A stretch of 64,000 nt of DNA from Dissulfurirhabdus thermomarina (GTDB lineage Bacteria > Desulfobacterota > Dissulfuribacteria > Dissulfuribacterales > Dissulfurirhabdaceae): positions 246,001 to 310,000 of the forward strand of contig NZ_JAATWC010000001.1 of the NCBI RefSeq assembly GCF_012979235.1, in the 5' to 3' direction. This document shows, piece after piece, positions 35,774 to 45,875 of the stretch. Under the pieces are notes generated by a model. That model was not told the origin of the DNA. It worked only from the letters and a program-made list of their open reading frames with translations, and did no database searches. How positions within the stretch are numbered: the stretch's first letter is position 1; each line of letters opens with the position of its first letter. The position numbers and the translations under genes were made by a program.

Positions 35774-37345
35774 ATGGCACACGATACCTTTTCGGCGGGG
35801 GCGGTCCCCGGCCGTCCCGTGCTCCTCGTCATCATGGACGGCTGGGGCTGGCGGGAGGAGGCGGAGGGCAACGCCATCCGCCTGGCCGCCACGCCCAACC
35901 TCGATCGTTACGGCCGGGACTATCCCTTCACCCTGCTCGAGGCCTCGGGCGAGGCGGTGGGGCTGCCGGCCGGGCAGATGGGAAACTCCGAGGTGGGGCA
36001 CCTGAACCTCGGCGCCGGGCGCATCGTCTACCAGGAGCTGACCCGGATCGACAAGGCCATCGCCGATGGGTCCTTCTTTCGGAACGAGGTCCTGCTCGAG
36101 GCCGTGCACCGGGCCCGGGAGGCTGGCGGGACGCTGCACCTCCTCGGCCTGGTCTCCGACGGCGGAGTCCACAGCCAGATGGAGCACCTCTTCGCCCTGC
36201 TGCGGCTCGCCCGCGACGCGGGGCTCCCCCGGGTGGTGGTGCACGCCTTCCTCGACGGCCGGGACACCCTCCCCACCAGCGGCGCCGGCCACGTGCGGCG
36301 CCTCCTCGACGAGATGGCCGCCGTCGGCTGCGGCCGCATCGGCACCCTGGTGGGCCGCTACTACGCCATGGACCGGGACCGGCGCTGGGACCGGGTCCAG
36401 CGGGCCTACGCGGCCCTGGTCCGGGGCGAGGGGCGCCGGGCGACGGACCCCGTGGCCGCCCTGGAGGCCGCCTACCAGGCGGGGGAGACCGACGAGTTCG
36501 TCCGGCCCGTGGTGCTCGCGGAGCCCGACGGGATGCCGCTTCCCCGGGTGGCGGACGGCGACGCGGTGATCTTCTTCAACTTCCGGGCGGACCGGGCGCG
36601 GCAGCTCACGCGTGCCTTCACCGAGCCGGGCTTCAGCGAGTTCGACGTGGCCGACCGGCCGCGGCTGGCCACCTTCGTGACCCTCACCCGCTACGACGAG
36701 CACTTCGACCTGCCGGCCGCCTTTCCGCCCCAGCACCTCGACCGCATCCTCGGCCAGGTGGTGAGCGAGGCGGGCATCCCCCAGCTCCGGGTGGCCGAGA
36801 CGGAGAAGTACGCCCACGTGACCTACTTCTTCAACGGCGGCGAGGAGCAGCCCTTCCCGGGGGAAGACCGCGTCCTGGTCCCCTCGCCCCGGGAGGTGGC
36901 GACCTATGACCTCAAGCCGGAGATGAGCGCCCGGGGCGTGGCCGAGGCGGTCCTGGAGCGGACCGCCGGGGGGCGCTACGGCCTGGTGGTGGTGAACTTC
37001 GCCAACGGCGACATGGTGGGCCACACCGGGGTCTTCGAGGCGGCGGTGCGGGCCTGCGAGGTGGTGGACGAGTGCGTGGGCCGCATCACCGAGGCGTGGC
37101 GGGCGGGGGGCGGGGCCGCCCTCATCACCGCCGACCACGGAAACGCCGAGGTCATGCTCGCCCCCGGGGGCGGGGCGGCCACGGCCCACACCATGTCCCC
37201 CGTTCCCTTCTACCTGGTGGACGACATCCGCCGCGATCGGCGGCTCCGGCGGGGGATCCTCGCCGACGTGGCCCCCACGGCCCTCGCCGTCATGGGGCTT
37301 GCGCAGCCGGCCGACATGACGGGCCGGCCGCTCTTCGAGGGCTGA
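35774..37345 (+). CDS. gpmI: 2,3-bisphosphoglycerate-independent phosphoglycerate mutase
   Basis: 523 aa alkaline-phosphatase-fold glycolytic enzyme needing two Mn ions. Metal-site [11 protein letters not shown] (about 20-30), phosphoserine loop [17 protein letters not shown], and the C-terminal [12 protein letters not shown] and TADHGNAE motifs are complete. The 12-residue N-terminal lead ([12 protein letters not shown]) is variable. ATG is preceded by CGGAGG. Its stop overlaps the next gene's ATG by one base (TGATG). Confidence 0.97.
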   Translation: MAHDTFSAGAVPGRPVLLVIMDGWGWREEAEGNAIRLAATPNLDRYGRDYPFTLLEASGEAVGLPAGQMGNSEVGHLNLGAGRIVYQELTRIDKAIADGSFFRNEVLLEAVHRAREAGGTLHLLGLVSDGGVHSQMEHLFALLRLARDAGLPRVVVHAFLDGRDTLPTSGAGHVRRLLDEMAAVGCGRIGTLVGRYYAMDRDRRWDRVQRAYAALVRGEGRRATDPVAALEAAYQAGETDEFVRPVVLAEPDGMPLPRVADGDAVIFFNFRADRARQLTRAFTEPGFSEFDVADRPRLATFVTLTRYDEHFDLPAAFPPQHLDRILGQVVSEAGIPQLRVAETEKYAHVTYFFNGGEEQPFPGEDRVLVPSPREVATYDLKPEMSARGVAEAVLERTAGGRYGLVVVNFANGDMVGHTGVFEAAVRACEVVDECVGRITEAWRAGGGAALITADHGNAEVMLAPGGGAATAHTMSPVPFYLVDDIRRDRRLRRGILADVAPTALAVMGLAQPADMTGRPLFEG

Positions 37346-38334
37346 TGGGCCGGGTCCTCTGGGAGCTGGCCGGCGTCACCCGGCGCTACCGCGTCCGGCA
37401 GGGGTTCGCCGGGCGCTCCGGCTGGCTCACCGCCCTGGCCGACGTGGATCTCGAGCTCCGGGAGGGCGAGATCCTGGGCCTCGTGGGGGAGAGCGGGTGC
37501 GGGAAGTCCACCCTCGCCCGGGTCGCCCTGGGCCTCGAGGCCCCGGACGACGGCCGGGTCCGCTTCGAGGGGCGCGACGTCGCCGGTCTCCGGGGGGCGG
37601 ATCTCCTGGCCTTCCGCCGTCGCGCCCAGATGATCTTCCAGGATCCGCACTCCTCCCTCAACCCCAAGAAGACCGTCTTCCAGGTGCTCCGCGAGCCGCT
37701 TCGCATCCACCGGATCTGCGGCCGGGACGAGGAACGCCGGCGGGTGGCCGCGGCGCTGGCCGAGGTGGGGCTCGACCCGGGGGCCATGGACCGCTACCCG
37801 CACGAGTTCAGCGGGGGGCAGCGCCAGCGGATCGGCCTGGCCCGGGCCCTCATGGTGGCGCCCCGGTGCCTCGTGGCCGACGAGCCCACCTCGGCCCTGG
37901 ACGTCTCCATCCAGGCCCAGATGCTCAACCTGCTCCTGGACCTCCAGGAACGCCGGGGGCTCACCTACCTCTTCATCTCCCACGACCTCCCCGTGGTCCA
38001 GTTCGTGGCCCATCGGGTGGCGGTGATGTATCGTGGGCGGATCATCGAAATGATGCCCAGGGCGGCCTTCCTCGGCGGCGGCGCCTCGGTGCCGCACCAT
38101 CCCTACACGGAGGCGCTGCTCGCCTCGGTCCCGTTGCCGGACCCGGCCCGCCGGGGCACGGGGAGGGCGGCGGTGCCGCCCGAGGCGCCGGGGGCGGCCG
38201 GGGCGGGCTGCGCCTTCGCCCCCCGGTGCCCGGAGGCCGACCCGGGCTGTACCGCCCGCCCGCCCGCCCGGCGCCTCGTGGGCGAGGGGCACTGGGTGGC
38301 CTGCCACCGGCGGGGCGGCGGGGACGGGGCCTGA
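37345..38334 (+). CDS. Oligopeptide/dipeptide-type ABC transporter ATPase (OppF/DppF-like)
   Basis: 329 aa. Walker [10 protein letters not shown] (about 49-57), Q-loop [15 protein letters not shown] signature [16 protein letters not shown], Walker [13 protein letters not shown] and H-loop FISHDL. The C-terminal oligo_HPY domain that marks peptide/nickel importers is present, with its cysteine cluster ([14 protein letters not shown]...VACH), a feature of OppF/DppF-type subunits that bind an Fe-S cluster. No permease, substrate-binding protein or sister ATPase lies nearby: it sits between gpmI and lon. It must pair with subunits encoded elsewhere. Confidence 0.85.
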   Translation: MGRVLWELAGVTRRYRVRQGFAGRSGWLTALADVDLELREGEILGLVGESGCGKSTLARVALGLEAPDDGRVRFEGRDVAGLRGADLLAFRRRAQMIFQDPHSSLNPKKTVFQVLREPLRIHRICGRDEERRRVAAALAEVGLDPGAMDRYPHEFSGGQRQRIGLARALMVAPRCLVADEPTSALDVSIQAQMLNLLLDLQERRGLTYLFISHDLPVVQFVAHRVAVMYRGRIIEMMPRAAFLGGGASVPHHPYTEALLASVPLPDPARRGTGRAAVPPEAPGAAGAGCAFAPRCPEADPGCTARPPARRLVGEGHWVACHRRGGGDGA

Positions 38335-38353
38335 GCCCCGGGGAGACAGCGAC

Positions 38354-40804
38354 ATGGACATGGACGACACCGTCAACGGCGGAATCGATTTCGACGAGCA
38401 GGAATCCGTGGAGATCCCCGAGGTCCTCCCGCTCATGGCGGTCCGGGACGTGGTGGTCTTCCCCGCCATGATCCTCCCGCTCTTCGTGGGGCGGGAGGCC
38501 TCCGTGGCCGCGGTGAACGAGGCCCTGGCCGGGGACCGCCTCCTCTTCCTCGTCGCCCAGCGGGACGGGCGGGAGGAACGGCCCGCGGCCCGGGATCTCT
38601 ACGGGGTCGGGGTGGTGGCCATGATCATGCGGACCCTCCAGCTCCCGGACGGGCGGCTCAAGATCCTGGCCCAGGCCCTGGCGAGGGGCCGGATCGAGGC
38701 CGTCGTCCAGGAGCGGCCCCACTTCCGGGTGAGGGTGGCCCCGCTCCGGGAAGAGGGGCCCGGGGAGACGAGCGTGGAGCTGGAGGCGGTGATCCGGAAC
38801 GTCCGGGAGCAGGCCGAAAAGCTCCTCTCGCTCAAGGGGGTGCTCACCCCGGAGGTCGGCTCCATCCTGAACAACGTGGACGAGCCGGGGCGGCTCGCGG
38901 ACATCGTGGCCTCGAACCTCCAGCTCAAGGTGGCCGAGGCCCAGGAGCTCCTGGAACTCGAGGACCCGGTCCGGCGGCTCCACCGCGTCAACGGGCTGCT
39001 CGCCCGGGAGCTCGAGGTCTCCACCGTCCAGGCCAAGATCCAGTCCGACGCCAAGGAGGAGATGACCCGCACCCAGCGGGAGTACTTCCTGCGGGAACAG
39101 CTCCGGGCCATCAAGCGCGAGCTCGGCGAGATCGACGAAAAGGACGAGGAGCTCGAGGAGTTCCGGGAGCGGATCCGCCGGGCCAAGATGCCCCCCGACG
39201 TGGAGAAGGAGGCCCTGAAGCAGCTCCAGCGCCTGGAAGGGATGCACCCGGAGGCGGCCGAGACCTCCATGGTCCGGACCTACCTCGACTGGCTGACGGA
39301 GCTGCCCTGGTCGCGGCGGACGCGGGACAAGCTCGACGTCCGGGCCGCCAAGGCCGTCCTGGACGAGGACCACTACGACCTCGACAAGGTCAAGGACCGG
39401 ATCCTCGAGTACATCGCCGTCCGGAAGCTCAACCCGGGAGCCAAGGGACCCATCCTCTGCTTCGTGGGGCCCCCCGGGGTGGGCAAGACCTCCCTGGGCC
39501 GTTCCATCGCCCGGGCCCTGGGGCGCAAGTTCGTCCGGGTCTCCCTGGGCGGCGTCCGCGACGAGGCGGAGATCCGCGGCCACCGCCGGACCTACATCGG
39601 GGCGCTTCCCGGCCGGATCATCCAGGGGCTCAAGCGGGCCGGCAGCAACAACCCCGTCTTCATGATGGACGAGGTGGACAAGATCGGGGCGGACTTCCGC
39701 GGGGACCCGGCGGCGGCCCTGCTCGAGGTCCTGGATCCCGAGCAGAACGTGGCCTTCAGCGACCACTACCTGGACGTCCCCTTCGACCTCTCCGGGGTCC
39801 TCTTCGTGCTCACCGCCAACGTGACGGACACCATCCCCTCGGCGTTGCTCGACCGGCTGGAGGTCATCACCCTGGCCGGCTACACCGCCGACGAGAAGCG
39901 GGCCATCGCCCGGCGCTACCTCATCCCCCGCCAGCTCCGGGAACACGGTCTCAAGAAGGCACAGCTCGAGATCTCCGACTCGGCCCTGGACCTCATCATC
40001 GAGGAGTACACCCAGGAGGCCGGGCTCCGGGAGCTGGAGCGGCAGATCGGCGCCATCTGCCGGAAGGTGGCCCGGCGGATCGCCGAGGAGGGCACGGGCA
40101 CCTTCCGGGTGACCCGGGGCAACCTCCACAAGTACCTGGGGATTCCCCGATATCTCCCCGAGTTCCTCAAGGAGGAGAGCCAGGTCGGGGTGGCCAACGG
40201 GCTGGCCTGGACGCCCTACGGGGGCGAGATGCTCCAGGTGGAGGTCACCGTGATGAAGGGCAAGGGGAACGTCACCCTCACGGGGCTCCTCGGCGAGGTG
40301 ATGCGGGAGTCCGCCCAGGCGGCGGTGAGCTACGCCCGGAGCCGGGCGGAGCGCTTCGGCCTCGATCCCGACCTCTTCGACGAGAGCGACATCCACATCC
40401 ACGTCCCCTCCGGGGCCATCCCCAAGGATGGGCCCTCGGCCGGCGTGACCATGACCACCGCCCTGGTCTCGGCCCTCCTGGAGCACCCGGTCAACCGGGA
40501 CGTGGCCATGACGGGGGAGATCACCCTGCGGGGCCGGGTGCTGCCCATCGGGGGGCTCAAGGAGAAGGCCCTGGCGGCCCTCCGGGCGGACATCCCGGTG
40601 GTGATCATCCCGGAGCAGAACGAGCGGGACCTCGAGGAGATCCCGCCCCACGTCCGGCGGCACATCGATTTCCGGACCGTGCGGCACATGGACGAGGTCC
40701 TGGAGCTGGCCCTGGGGCCGCCGCCGTGGGGCCCTCCCGGGAAACGGCGCCGACGCCCGGCCGGGCGCGCCGGGAAGCGGGAGCGGGCAGCGGCCCGGGG
40801 GTGA
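38354..40804 (+). CDS. lon: ATP-dependent protease La (Lon)
   Basis: 816 aa. Degrades misfolded and regulatory proteins as a hexamer in the cytoplasm. LON substrate domain (about 22-215), AAA+ module with Walker A GPPGVGKT (372-379) and [10 protein letters not shown], and the S16 protease domain with catalytic Ser695 in PKDGPSAG and Lys736 in [10 protein letters not shown]. The last 28 residues ([14 protein letters not shown], then [13 protein letters not shown]) form an unusual highly basic Arg/Pro tail. It follows the ABC ATPase by 19 bases and probably shares its transcript. Confidence 0.97.
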   Translation: MDMDDTVNGGIDFDEQESVEIPEVLPLMAVRDVVVFPAMILPLFVGREASVAAVNEALAGDRLLFLVAQRDGREERPAARDLYGVGVVAMIMRTLQLPDGRLKILAQALARGRIEAVVQERPHFRVRVAPLREEGPGETSVELEAVIRNVREQAEKLLSLKGVLTPEVGSILNNVDEPGRLADIVASNLQLKVAEAQELLELEDPVRRLHRVNGLLARELEVSTVQAKIQSDAKEEMTRTQREYFLREQLRAIKRELGEIDEKDEELEEFRERIRRAKMPPDVEKEALKQLQRLEGMHPEAAETSMVRTYLDWLTELPWSRRTRDKLDVRAAKAVLDEDHYDLDKVKDRILEYIAVRKLNPGAKGPILCFVGPPGVGKTSLGRSIARALGRKFVRVSLGGVRDEAEIRGHRRTYIGALPGRIIQGLKRAGSNNPVFMMDEVDKIGADFRGDPAAALLEVLDPEQNVAFSDHYLDVPFDLSGVLFVLTANVTDTIPSALLDRLEVITLAGYTADEKRAIARRYLIPRQLREHGLKKAQLEISDSALDLIIEEYTQEAGLRELERQIGAICRKVARRIAEEGTGTFRVTRGNLHKYLGIPRYLPEFLKEESQVGVANGLAWTPYGGEMLQVEVTVMKGKGNVTLTGLLGEVMRESAQAAVSYARSRAERFGLDPDLFDESDIHIHVPSGAIPKDGPSAGVTMTTALVSALLEHPVNRDVAMTGEITLRGRVLPIGGLKEKALAALRADIPVVIIPEQNERDLEEIPPHVRRHIDFRTVRHMDEVLELALGPPPWGPPGKRRRRPAGRAGKRERAAARG

Positions 40805-40897
40805 CGGCGCCGCTCCATTCATGCCCGCGGCCGGACGGGCAGATAAGATAACCAGGCGGGGCCCGAGGGCCCGAGACCGTGCCGCCTGGAGGTCGGT

Positions 40898-41656
40898 ATG
40901 ATCCGCATCTCGCATAGGGACGTCTTCAAGGCCTGGAAGGGGATCCATGGGCTGGTGGCGGAGGGGGCGGCGGAGGGCCGCCGGGACGAGGCCTTCCGAC
41001 TGCTCGGGATGGCCGAGCGGGAGCTGGCGCGTTTCTACCGGAACGGGTGCGACGTCTGGCAGGCGGCGGAGGCGCTTCCGGATCTTCCGCGGCTGCCGGA
41101 GCTGGCCCCCGGCGACCGGTCCGCGGTGGAGGCCGCCTTCGCCGTCCTCGTGCGGGATGTGTGCGGGGCCTGCGGCGACTTTCACAACGAGGCCTGCCGG
41201 GTCGATGGGGTCCGGCGGATCTTCGAGGCGCTCCTCGTCGGGGAGCGACCGGATCTTCGGCCGAAGGGATACCTTCGTTACCTCGTGGATCGGAAGGCCA
41301 TCTCCGAAGACCAGGCCCGGGAGGCCCGGCTCATCCAGAAGGACCTCGACCTCCACATCGGGACCATCGCCCTCTGCCGGGGCTTCCTCGAGTGGCGCGA
41401 CCTCATCCGCGTCCTCCGGGAGATGAAGGAGCGCAAGCTTCGCTTCGGCGACACCGCCGTGGACCTCGGCCTCCTCAAGCCCGGCCAGGTGGCCGAGGCC
41501 ATGGCCGTCCAGGAGCGCCTCGCCGCCACCCCGGGGCAGATCCTGGTGGAGTTGGGATACCTTTCGCCAGAGGACAACAAGGCCTACCACGCGGAGTACG
41601 TGGGGGCGAGGCTCGCCGCGGAGTCCACCCTGTTGTCCCTCTTGGGCGTGGAGTAG
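40898..41656 (+). CDS. Unknown protein with repeated helical GspE-N-like motifs
   Basis: 252 aa, soluble, no signal peptide. Not recognised by name. The N-terminal half (1-115) is helical and holds a cysteine group, CGACGDFHNEAC (about 91-102). The C-terminal half contains three related units of about 35-40 residues: GYLRYLVDRKAISEDQAREARLIQ, FGDTAVDLGLLKPGQVAEAMAVQ and PGQILVELGYLSPEDNKAYHAEY. Each reads (L/I)..LG.LS..Q..EA...Q, which resembles the N-terminal domain of type II secretion ATPases (MshEN/GspE-N). That domain can bind cyclic di-GMP or act as an adaptor, but the R/L-rich cdG motif is not evident. GGAGG precedes the ATG. It lies between lon and an M20 peptidase. Confidence 0.65.
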   Translation: MIRISHRDVFKAWKGIHGLVAEGAAEGRRDEAFRLLGMAERELARFYRNGCDVWQAAEALPDLPRLPELAPGDRSAVEAAFAVLVRDVCGACGDFHNEACRVDGVRRIFEALLVGERPDLRPKGYLRYLVDRKAISEDQAREARLIQKDLDLHIGTIALCRGFLEWRDLIRVLREMKERKLRFGDTAVDLGLLKPGQVAEAMAVQERLAATPGQILVELGYLSPEDNKAYHAEYVGARLAAESTLLSLLGVE

Positions 41657-41660
41657 TCGC

Positions 41661-42848
41661 ATGGACTCGGCCCCGGCCAGCCGTCCCCTCCGGGTCGACC
41701 CGGACCGCCTCGCCCGGACCTTCACCGAGCTCGTCTCGGTGGACAGTCCCTCCCGGGAGGAAGGGGCCGTGGCGGCCCTGGTGCGCCGGACCTTCGAGGC
41801 GTTGGGGGCGGAGGTGGAGGAAGACGAGACCCGGTCCGCCACCGGCTCCCAGAGCGGCAACCTCGTGGTCCGGGTCCCCGGGGCGCTTTCCGTGCCGCCG
41901 CCCTTCTTCTGCGCCCACCTCGACACCGTGGAGCCCGGCCGGGGGGTGCGCGTCCGCTTCGAGGACGGTGTCTTCCGGAGCGACGGCACCACGGTGCTCG
42001 GCGCCGACGACAAGGCGGCGGTGGCTTGCCTGGCGGAGGCCGTTCGGTGCCTCCGGGAACGGGGGGCACCCCATCCCCCCGTGGAGTTTCTCTTCACGGT
42101 GTGCGAGGAGATCGGGCTCCTGGGCGCCAAGGCCCTGGACCCGGAGCTGCTCCGGGCCCGTGCCGGCTATGCCCTCGATTCCACCGACACCGACCTCCTC
42201 ATCAACCGCGCCCCGGCCGCCATCCGCTACACGGCCCGCGTCCTGGGCCGCTCCGCCCACGCCGGCCTCAACCCGGAGGCGGGGATCAACGCCATCCGGG
42301 TCGCCGCCGAGGCCCTCGTCCGGGTCCCGACGGGCCGGATCGACCCGGAGACCACGGCCAACGTGGGCGTCATCCGGGGCGGCGCCGCCACCAACATCGT
42401 GCCCGAGGAGGTGGTGATCGAGGGGGAGGTCCGGAGCCACGACCCGGCCCGCCTCCGCGAGGTCCAGGATGCCGTCCTGGCCGCCTTCCATGGGCCGGTC
42501 CTGGAGGCCGGGGCGCGGCCCGCGCCGCCGGGGGCGGATCCCCCGCTTCCCCGGGTGCAGACCGAGGTCCGCGACGACTATCCCCTGCTCCACGTCCCGG
42601 AGGACGCCCCGGTGGTCCGGACGGCCCTCGAGGCGGCCGCGGGGCTCGGCCGCCCCCTCCGGCTCCACCGGACGGGCGGCGGCAGCGACGCCAACGTCCT
42701 CTGCGGCAAGGGGCTCTCCACGGTCATCCTGGGCATCGGGATGGCGGATGTCCACACCACGGCCGAGTCCATCCGGCTTTCGGACATGGTGGCCACCACG
42801 GAGCTCGTGGGGGCCATCCTCGACCGGTGGTCCGGGCGCCGGGCCTGA
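41661..42848 (+). CDS. M20-family metallopeptidase (PepT-like)
   Basis: 395 aa two-zinc aminopeptidase/deacylase. Metal and catalytic residues are seen in FFCAHLDTVEPG (His, Asp), LGADDKAAVA (bridging Asp), VCEEIGLLGAK (catalytic Glu plus metal Glu), YALDSTD and IGMADVHTTAES (last His). The dimerisation domain (about 190-300, GRSAHAGLNPEAGINAI) is present. PepT-like members are tri- or dipeptidases; the substrate is not certain. It begins four bases after the unknown gene and ends convergently, 13 bases from the YHS-domain gene. Confidence 0.88.
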   Translation: MDSAPASRPLRVDPDRLARTFTELVSVDSPSREEGAVAALVRRTFEALGAEVEEDETRSATGSQSGNLVVRVPGALSVPPPFFCAHLDTVEPGRGVRVRFEDGVFRSDGTTVLGADDKAAVACLAEAVRCLRERGAPHPPVEFLFTVCEEIGLLGAKALDPELLRARAGYALDSTDTDLLINRAPAAIRYTARVLGRSAHAGLNPEAGINAIRVAAEALVRVPTGRIDPETTANVGVIRGGAATNIVPEEVVIEGEVRSHDPARLREVQDAVLAAFHGPVLEAGARPAPPGADPPLPRVQTEVRDDYPLLHVPEDAPVVRTALEAAAGLGRPLRLHRTGGGSDANVLCGKGLSTVILGIGMADVHTTAESIRLSDMVATTELVGAILDRWSGRRA

Positions 42849-42861
42849 GGGCGCCGGCGCC

Positions 42862-43149
42862 TCAGCCCTGATCGTCCGCCCCGGATCGCTCCCGGAACCG
42901 CCGCCGGCATTCCCGGCTGCAGAAGTGGTAGGTTCGGCCCTGCCGCTCGAGGCGCAGGGCGTCGCGGCGGGGCACGTAGACGCCGCAGACCGGGTCCCGG
43001 ACCAGCTCGTCGGTGATGGGCGGCGGGTTGCCGCCGGGCCGGGGCCCCGCCCGGCGGCGGGCGCGGCCGCCGCCGGAGATCCCGCCGAAGAGGGCCTTGG
43101 CCACGTAGTAGATCCCGAAGAGCAGTGCCAGGAAAAGCAGGAACCTCAT
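42862..43149 (-). CDS. Small membrane protein with YHS-like metal-binding motif
   Basis: 95 aa. One N-terminal membrane helix (MRFLLFLALLFGIYYVAKALFG), a basic Gly/Arg linker (about 25-45), then a YHS-type zinc/copper-binding motif: DPVCGVYVPRRDALR, YHFCSRECRRRF. PP0621-like proteins share this layout. The cysteines (three) would lie in the cytoplasm or periplasm depending on topology. It is coupled to folK (ATGA overlap) and ends the large reverse-strand cluster. Exact role unknown; metal sensing or membrane-protein assembly are possible. Confidence 0.7.
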   Translation of the reverse strand: MRFLLFLALLFGIYYVAKALFGGISGGGRARRRAGPRPGGNPPPITDELVRDPVCGVYVPRRDALRLERQGRTYHFCSRECRRRFRERSGADDQG

Positions 43150-43691
43150 GGGACCTCCGGGGCGGGGTGGGCGGGCCGGACCACCGGCCCACCGGGGGGG
43201 AGGGCGGCGAGCAGTTCCCCCACGGTGGCCGACCACGCCCGGAGCCGGAGGCCGGGTGCGAGCTCGGCCCACGGGGTGAGGACGAAGCGTCGCTCGGCCA
43301 GGCGGGGATGGGGGACCTGGAGCCCGGGCCGGCGCAGATGCACCCCCTCCAGGTAGAGGAGGTCGAGGTCCAGGGGGCGGTCGCCGCCGAGGGCGCGGTT
43401 CCGTCCCAGTTCCCGTTCCACCGCCATGAGGACCTCCAGCAACGCCTCCGGGGAGAGGCGGGTCCGGATCTCCGCCACCCCGTTCAGGAACCAGTGGGGG
43501 GTGGCCATGTCCACGGGCTCGGTCTCGTAGAGGCCGGAGCAGCGCAGGACCCGTATGTCCGGCGGCCGGTGGAGGCGCCGGATCGCCGCCTGGATGTTGG
43601 CCCGGCGGTCGCCGATGTTGGCGCCGAGCCCCACGAAGGCTCGCCGGGGGGGCGGCGCGGCGGCCGCGTCCGCATGGCCGGGGGAGGACAC
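43146..43691 (-). CDS. folK: 6-hydroxymethyl-7,8-dihydropterin pyrophosphokinase
   Basis: 181 aa folate-pathway enzyme. Motifs: AFVGLGANIGDRRANI, SGLYETEPVD, WFLNGVAEIRT, and the metal-site RPLDLDLLYLEG, then VPHPRLAERRFVLTPWAE, quoted in parts. An extra N-terminal 15 residues and a C-terminal Pro/Ala tail extend the usual 160 aa. It is 17 bases downstream of dapL and overlaps the YHS gene by four. Confidence 0.95.
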   Translation of the reverse strand: MSSPGHADAAAAPPPRRAFVGLGANIGDRRANIQAAIRRLHRPPDIRVLRCSGLYETEPVDMATPHWFLNGVAEIRTRLSPEALLEVLMAVERELGRNRALGGDRPLDLDLLYLEGVHLRRPGLQVPHPRLAERRFVLTPWAELAPGLRLRAWSATVGELLAALPPGGPVVRPAHPAPEVP

Positions 43692-43708
43692 GGGCCGCCT
43701 CCCGGATC

Positions 43709-44872
43709 CTACAGGATCTTCCGGATCCGTTCCACGGCCTCGGCCAGCCGCTCCCGTGCAACGGTGAGGGCCATCCGAACGTAGCCCTCGCCCGGGGCCC
43801 CGAAGCCGTTTCCGGGGGTGGCCACCACCCCGGCCTCTTCCAGCAGCCGGCGGGCGAACCCGGCGGAGGTTTCTTCCCCGGGCACCCGGGCCCAGACGTA
43901 GAAGGTGGCCTTGGGGAGGGGGGCCTCGATGCCGATCCGGCGGAGTCCTTCCACCAGGGTGTCCCGGCGTTCGGCGTAGACGGCGGCGTTGTCCCGCACG
44001 GAGGACTGGTCGCTCTCCAGGGCGGCCACGGCGGCGGCCTGGACGGCGTCGAACTGGCCGGAATCCACGTTGGACTTCACCGCCCGCAGGCCGGCCACGA
44101 GGTCCGGGTGGCCGGCGGCGAAGCCGATCCGCCAGCCCGTCATGTTGTAGGTCTTCGAGAGGGAGTGGAACTCGATCCCCACCTCGCGGGCGCCGGGCGT
44201 CTCGAGGAAGCTCGGGGCCCGGTACCCGTCGTAGGTCATCTCGGTGTAGGCGGCGTCGTGGCAGACGATGATGTCGTTGGCCCGGGCGAAGGCCACCACC
44301 CGCTCGAAGAACTCCGGCGGGGCCACTGCCCCGGTGGGGTTGTTCGGGTAGTTGAGCCAGAGGATCCGCGCGCGGCGGCGGACGTCGGCCGGCACGGCGT
44401 CGAGGTCGGGCAGGAAGGCGTTTCCCGCCACCAGGGGGAGCTCGTACGTCTCGCCCCCCGCGAACAGGGTCCCGATGTGGTAGACGGGGTAGCCCGGGGT
44501 GGGGACCAGGACCACCTCGCCGGGGTCGAGGAAGGCCAGGGGAAAGTGGGCGATCCCTTCCTTGGAACCGATGAGGGCGGTGACCTCGCGCTCCGGGTCC
44601 AGGCGGACCCCGAACCGCCGTTCCATCCAGGCGGCGGCCGCCGCGCGGAAGGCCGCGGAACCGGCGGAGGAGGGGTAGCGGTGGGTGGCCGGGTCGGCCG
44701 CCGCTGCGGCCAGGCGTTCCACGATGAACCGGGGCGTGGGGAGATCCGGGTCCCCGATGCCGAGGTCGATGACGTCCACCCCCCGGGCCACGGCCTCGGC
44801 CTTGAGGCGGTCGAGTTCCACGAAGAGGTAGGGGGGGAGCTGGGCGAGACGGGCGGATGGGCGGATATCCAT
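43709..44872 (-). CDS. dapL: LL-diaminopimelate aminotransferase
   Basis: 387 aa class I PLP aminotransferase. It makes LL-DAP in one step from tetrahydrodipicolinate, bypassing the DapD/C/E route. LGIGDPDLPTP, GSKEGIAHFPLAFLDPGE, NYPNNPTGAVA, CHDAAYTEMTYDGY and the PLP lysine in SLSKTYNMTGWRIGFA are as in the DapL2 group (archaea, Deltaproteobacteria and clostridia). GAGGTG lies six bases ahead of ATG 44872. It sits beside dapB, dapA, dapF and lysA on the same strand, which supports this over another specificity (alanine or glutamate). Confidence 0.9.
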   Translation of the reverse strand: MDIRPSARLAQLPPYLFVELDRLKAEAVARGVDVIDLGIGDPDLPTPRFIVERLAAAAADPATHRYPSSAGSAAFRAAAAAWMERRFGVRLDPEREVTALIGSKEGIAHFPLAFLDPGEVVLVPTPGYPVYHIGTLFAGGETYELPLVAGNAFLPDLDAVPADVRRRARILWLNYPNNPTGAVAPPEFFERVVAFARANDIIVCHDAAYTEMTYDGYRAPSFLETPGAREVGIEFHSLSKTYNMTGWRIGFAAGHPDLVAGLRAVKSNVDSGQFDAVQAAAVAALESDQSSVRDNAAVYAERRDTLVEGLRRIGIEAPLPKATFYVWARVPGEETSAGFARRLLEEAGVVATPGNGFGAPGEGYVRMALTVARERLAEAVERIRKIL

Positions 44873-44895
44873 GGGTTGCACCTCGATGGCGGAGT

Positions 44896-45669
44896 TCAAG
44901 GGGCCGCGGGGGCGGCCACGGGGTTTTCCAGGGTCCCGATGCCCTCGACCCGGACGGCCACCCGGTCGCCGGGGGAGATCGGGCCGATGCCGCTCGGGGT
45001 CCCGGTGGCGATCACGTCGCCGGGCTCGAGGGTCATGATCCCGGAGATGAAGGCCACGAGTTCCGGGACGGCATGGATCAGGTGGCGTGTCCGGGAGGCC
45101 TGGCGGCGCTCTCCGTTCACCCGGCATTCCACCGCGAGGTCGGAGGGGTCGAGATCGGTCTCGATATGCGGGCCCAGGGGGCAGAAGGTGTCGAAGCCCT
45201 TGGCCCGGGTGAACTGGACGTCCCGGTGTTGCAGGTCCCGGGCGGTGACGTCGTTGAGGCAGGTGTAGCCGAGGATGTACGCCCCGGCCTCTTCAGGCGG
45301 GACGCGCCGGGCCCGCCGGCCGATGACCACGGCGAGCTCCGCCTCGTGGTCCACGCGCCGGCTCTCCGGTGGGATCACGATGGGCGCGCCGGGCCCGATC
45401 ACCGCCGAGGGGGGCTTCAGGAAGAGGAGGGGCTCGTCGGGGAGCGCCATCCCGAGTTCCTCGGCGTGGTCCCGGTAGTTCAGGCCCACGGCCGCGATCT
45501 TGGTGGGCCGGCAGGGGGCCAGCAGGGTCACGGCGTCGAGGGGGACCGGAGGGCCGCCGTCGGCGGGGGCGGAGAAGGGGTCCCCCGCCAGGGGGACCAC
45601 CTGGTCTCCCTCGATGCGGCCGTAGCCGGGCGGGCCGCCGGAGGGCCGGCGGAAACGGACGATCTTCAA
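44896..45669 (-). CDS. Fumarylacetoacetate hydrolase (FAH) family enzyme
   Basis: 257 aa. Metal-binding residues are in VDHEAELAVVIGR (Glu-x-Glu) and NDVTARDLQ; KGFDTFCPLGPH and VIATGTPSGIGP complete the family pattern. Members hydrolyse or decarboxylate acyl-pyruvates; several are oxaloacetate decarboxylases or tautomerases, so the substrate is uncertain. It lies 23 bases upstream of dapL and is separated from dapB by the dispersed repeat. A role linked to oxaloacetate/aspartate flow into lysine is only a guess. Confidence 0.85.
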   Translation of the reverse strand: MKIVRFRRPSGGPPGYGRIEGDQVVPLAGDPFSAPADGGPPVPLDAVTLLAPCRPTKIAAVGLNYRDHAEELGMALPDEPLLFLKPPSAVIGPGAPIVIPPESRRVDHEAELAVVIGRRARRVPPEEAGAYILGYTCLNDVTARDLQHRDVQFTRAKGFDTFCPLGPHIETDLDPSDLAVECRVNGERRQASRTRHLIHAVPELVAFISGIMTLEPGDVIATGTPSGIGPISPGDRVAVRVEGIGTLENPVAAPAAP

Positions 45670-45714
45670 GGGGCGCCTCCAGGGGTGGATCTCGGGGTCA
45701 TCCCAGGGGGTTCG

Positions 45715-45872
45715 TGACGGCGTCGCGAAGATGCACGGGCGGCGGCGTTGCTTCGGATGCTTTCGTCATCGCGGCGCAGCTCAAGTACGCCTCATTCCTC
45801 GACATCCCCGCGCCGTGCTTTCGGCGATTTTTGCTTGGCCATCCACCCAGGGGCCTTTTGCGACGCCATCAT
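45715..45872. repeat. Dispersed intergenic repeat, copy A (158 bp)
   Basis: Between dapB and the FAH-family gene. The ends are imperfect inverted repeats: left TGACGGCGTCGCGAAG, right TTTTGCGACGCCATCAT. Inside are GTTGCTTCGGATG, TCGTCATCGC, the 20-base block AAGTACGCCTCATTCCTCGA and CAGGGGCCTTTT, all shared with the copy at 58491. Its right end lies four bases from the dapB stop. Confidence 0.85.
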
Positions 45873-45875
45873 CCA

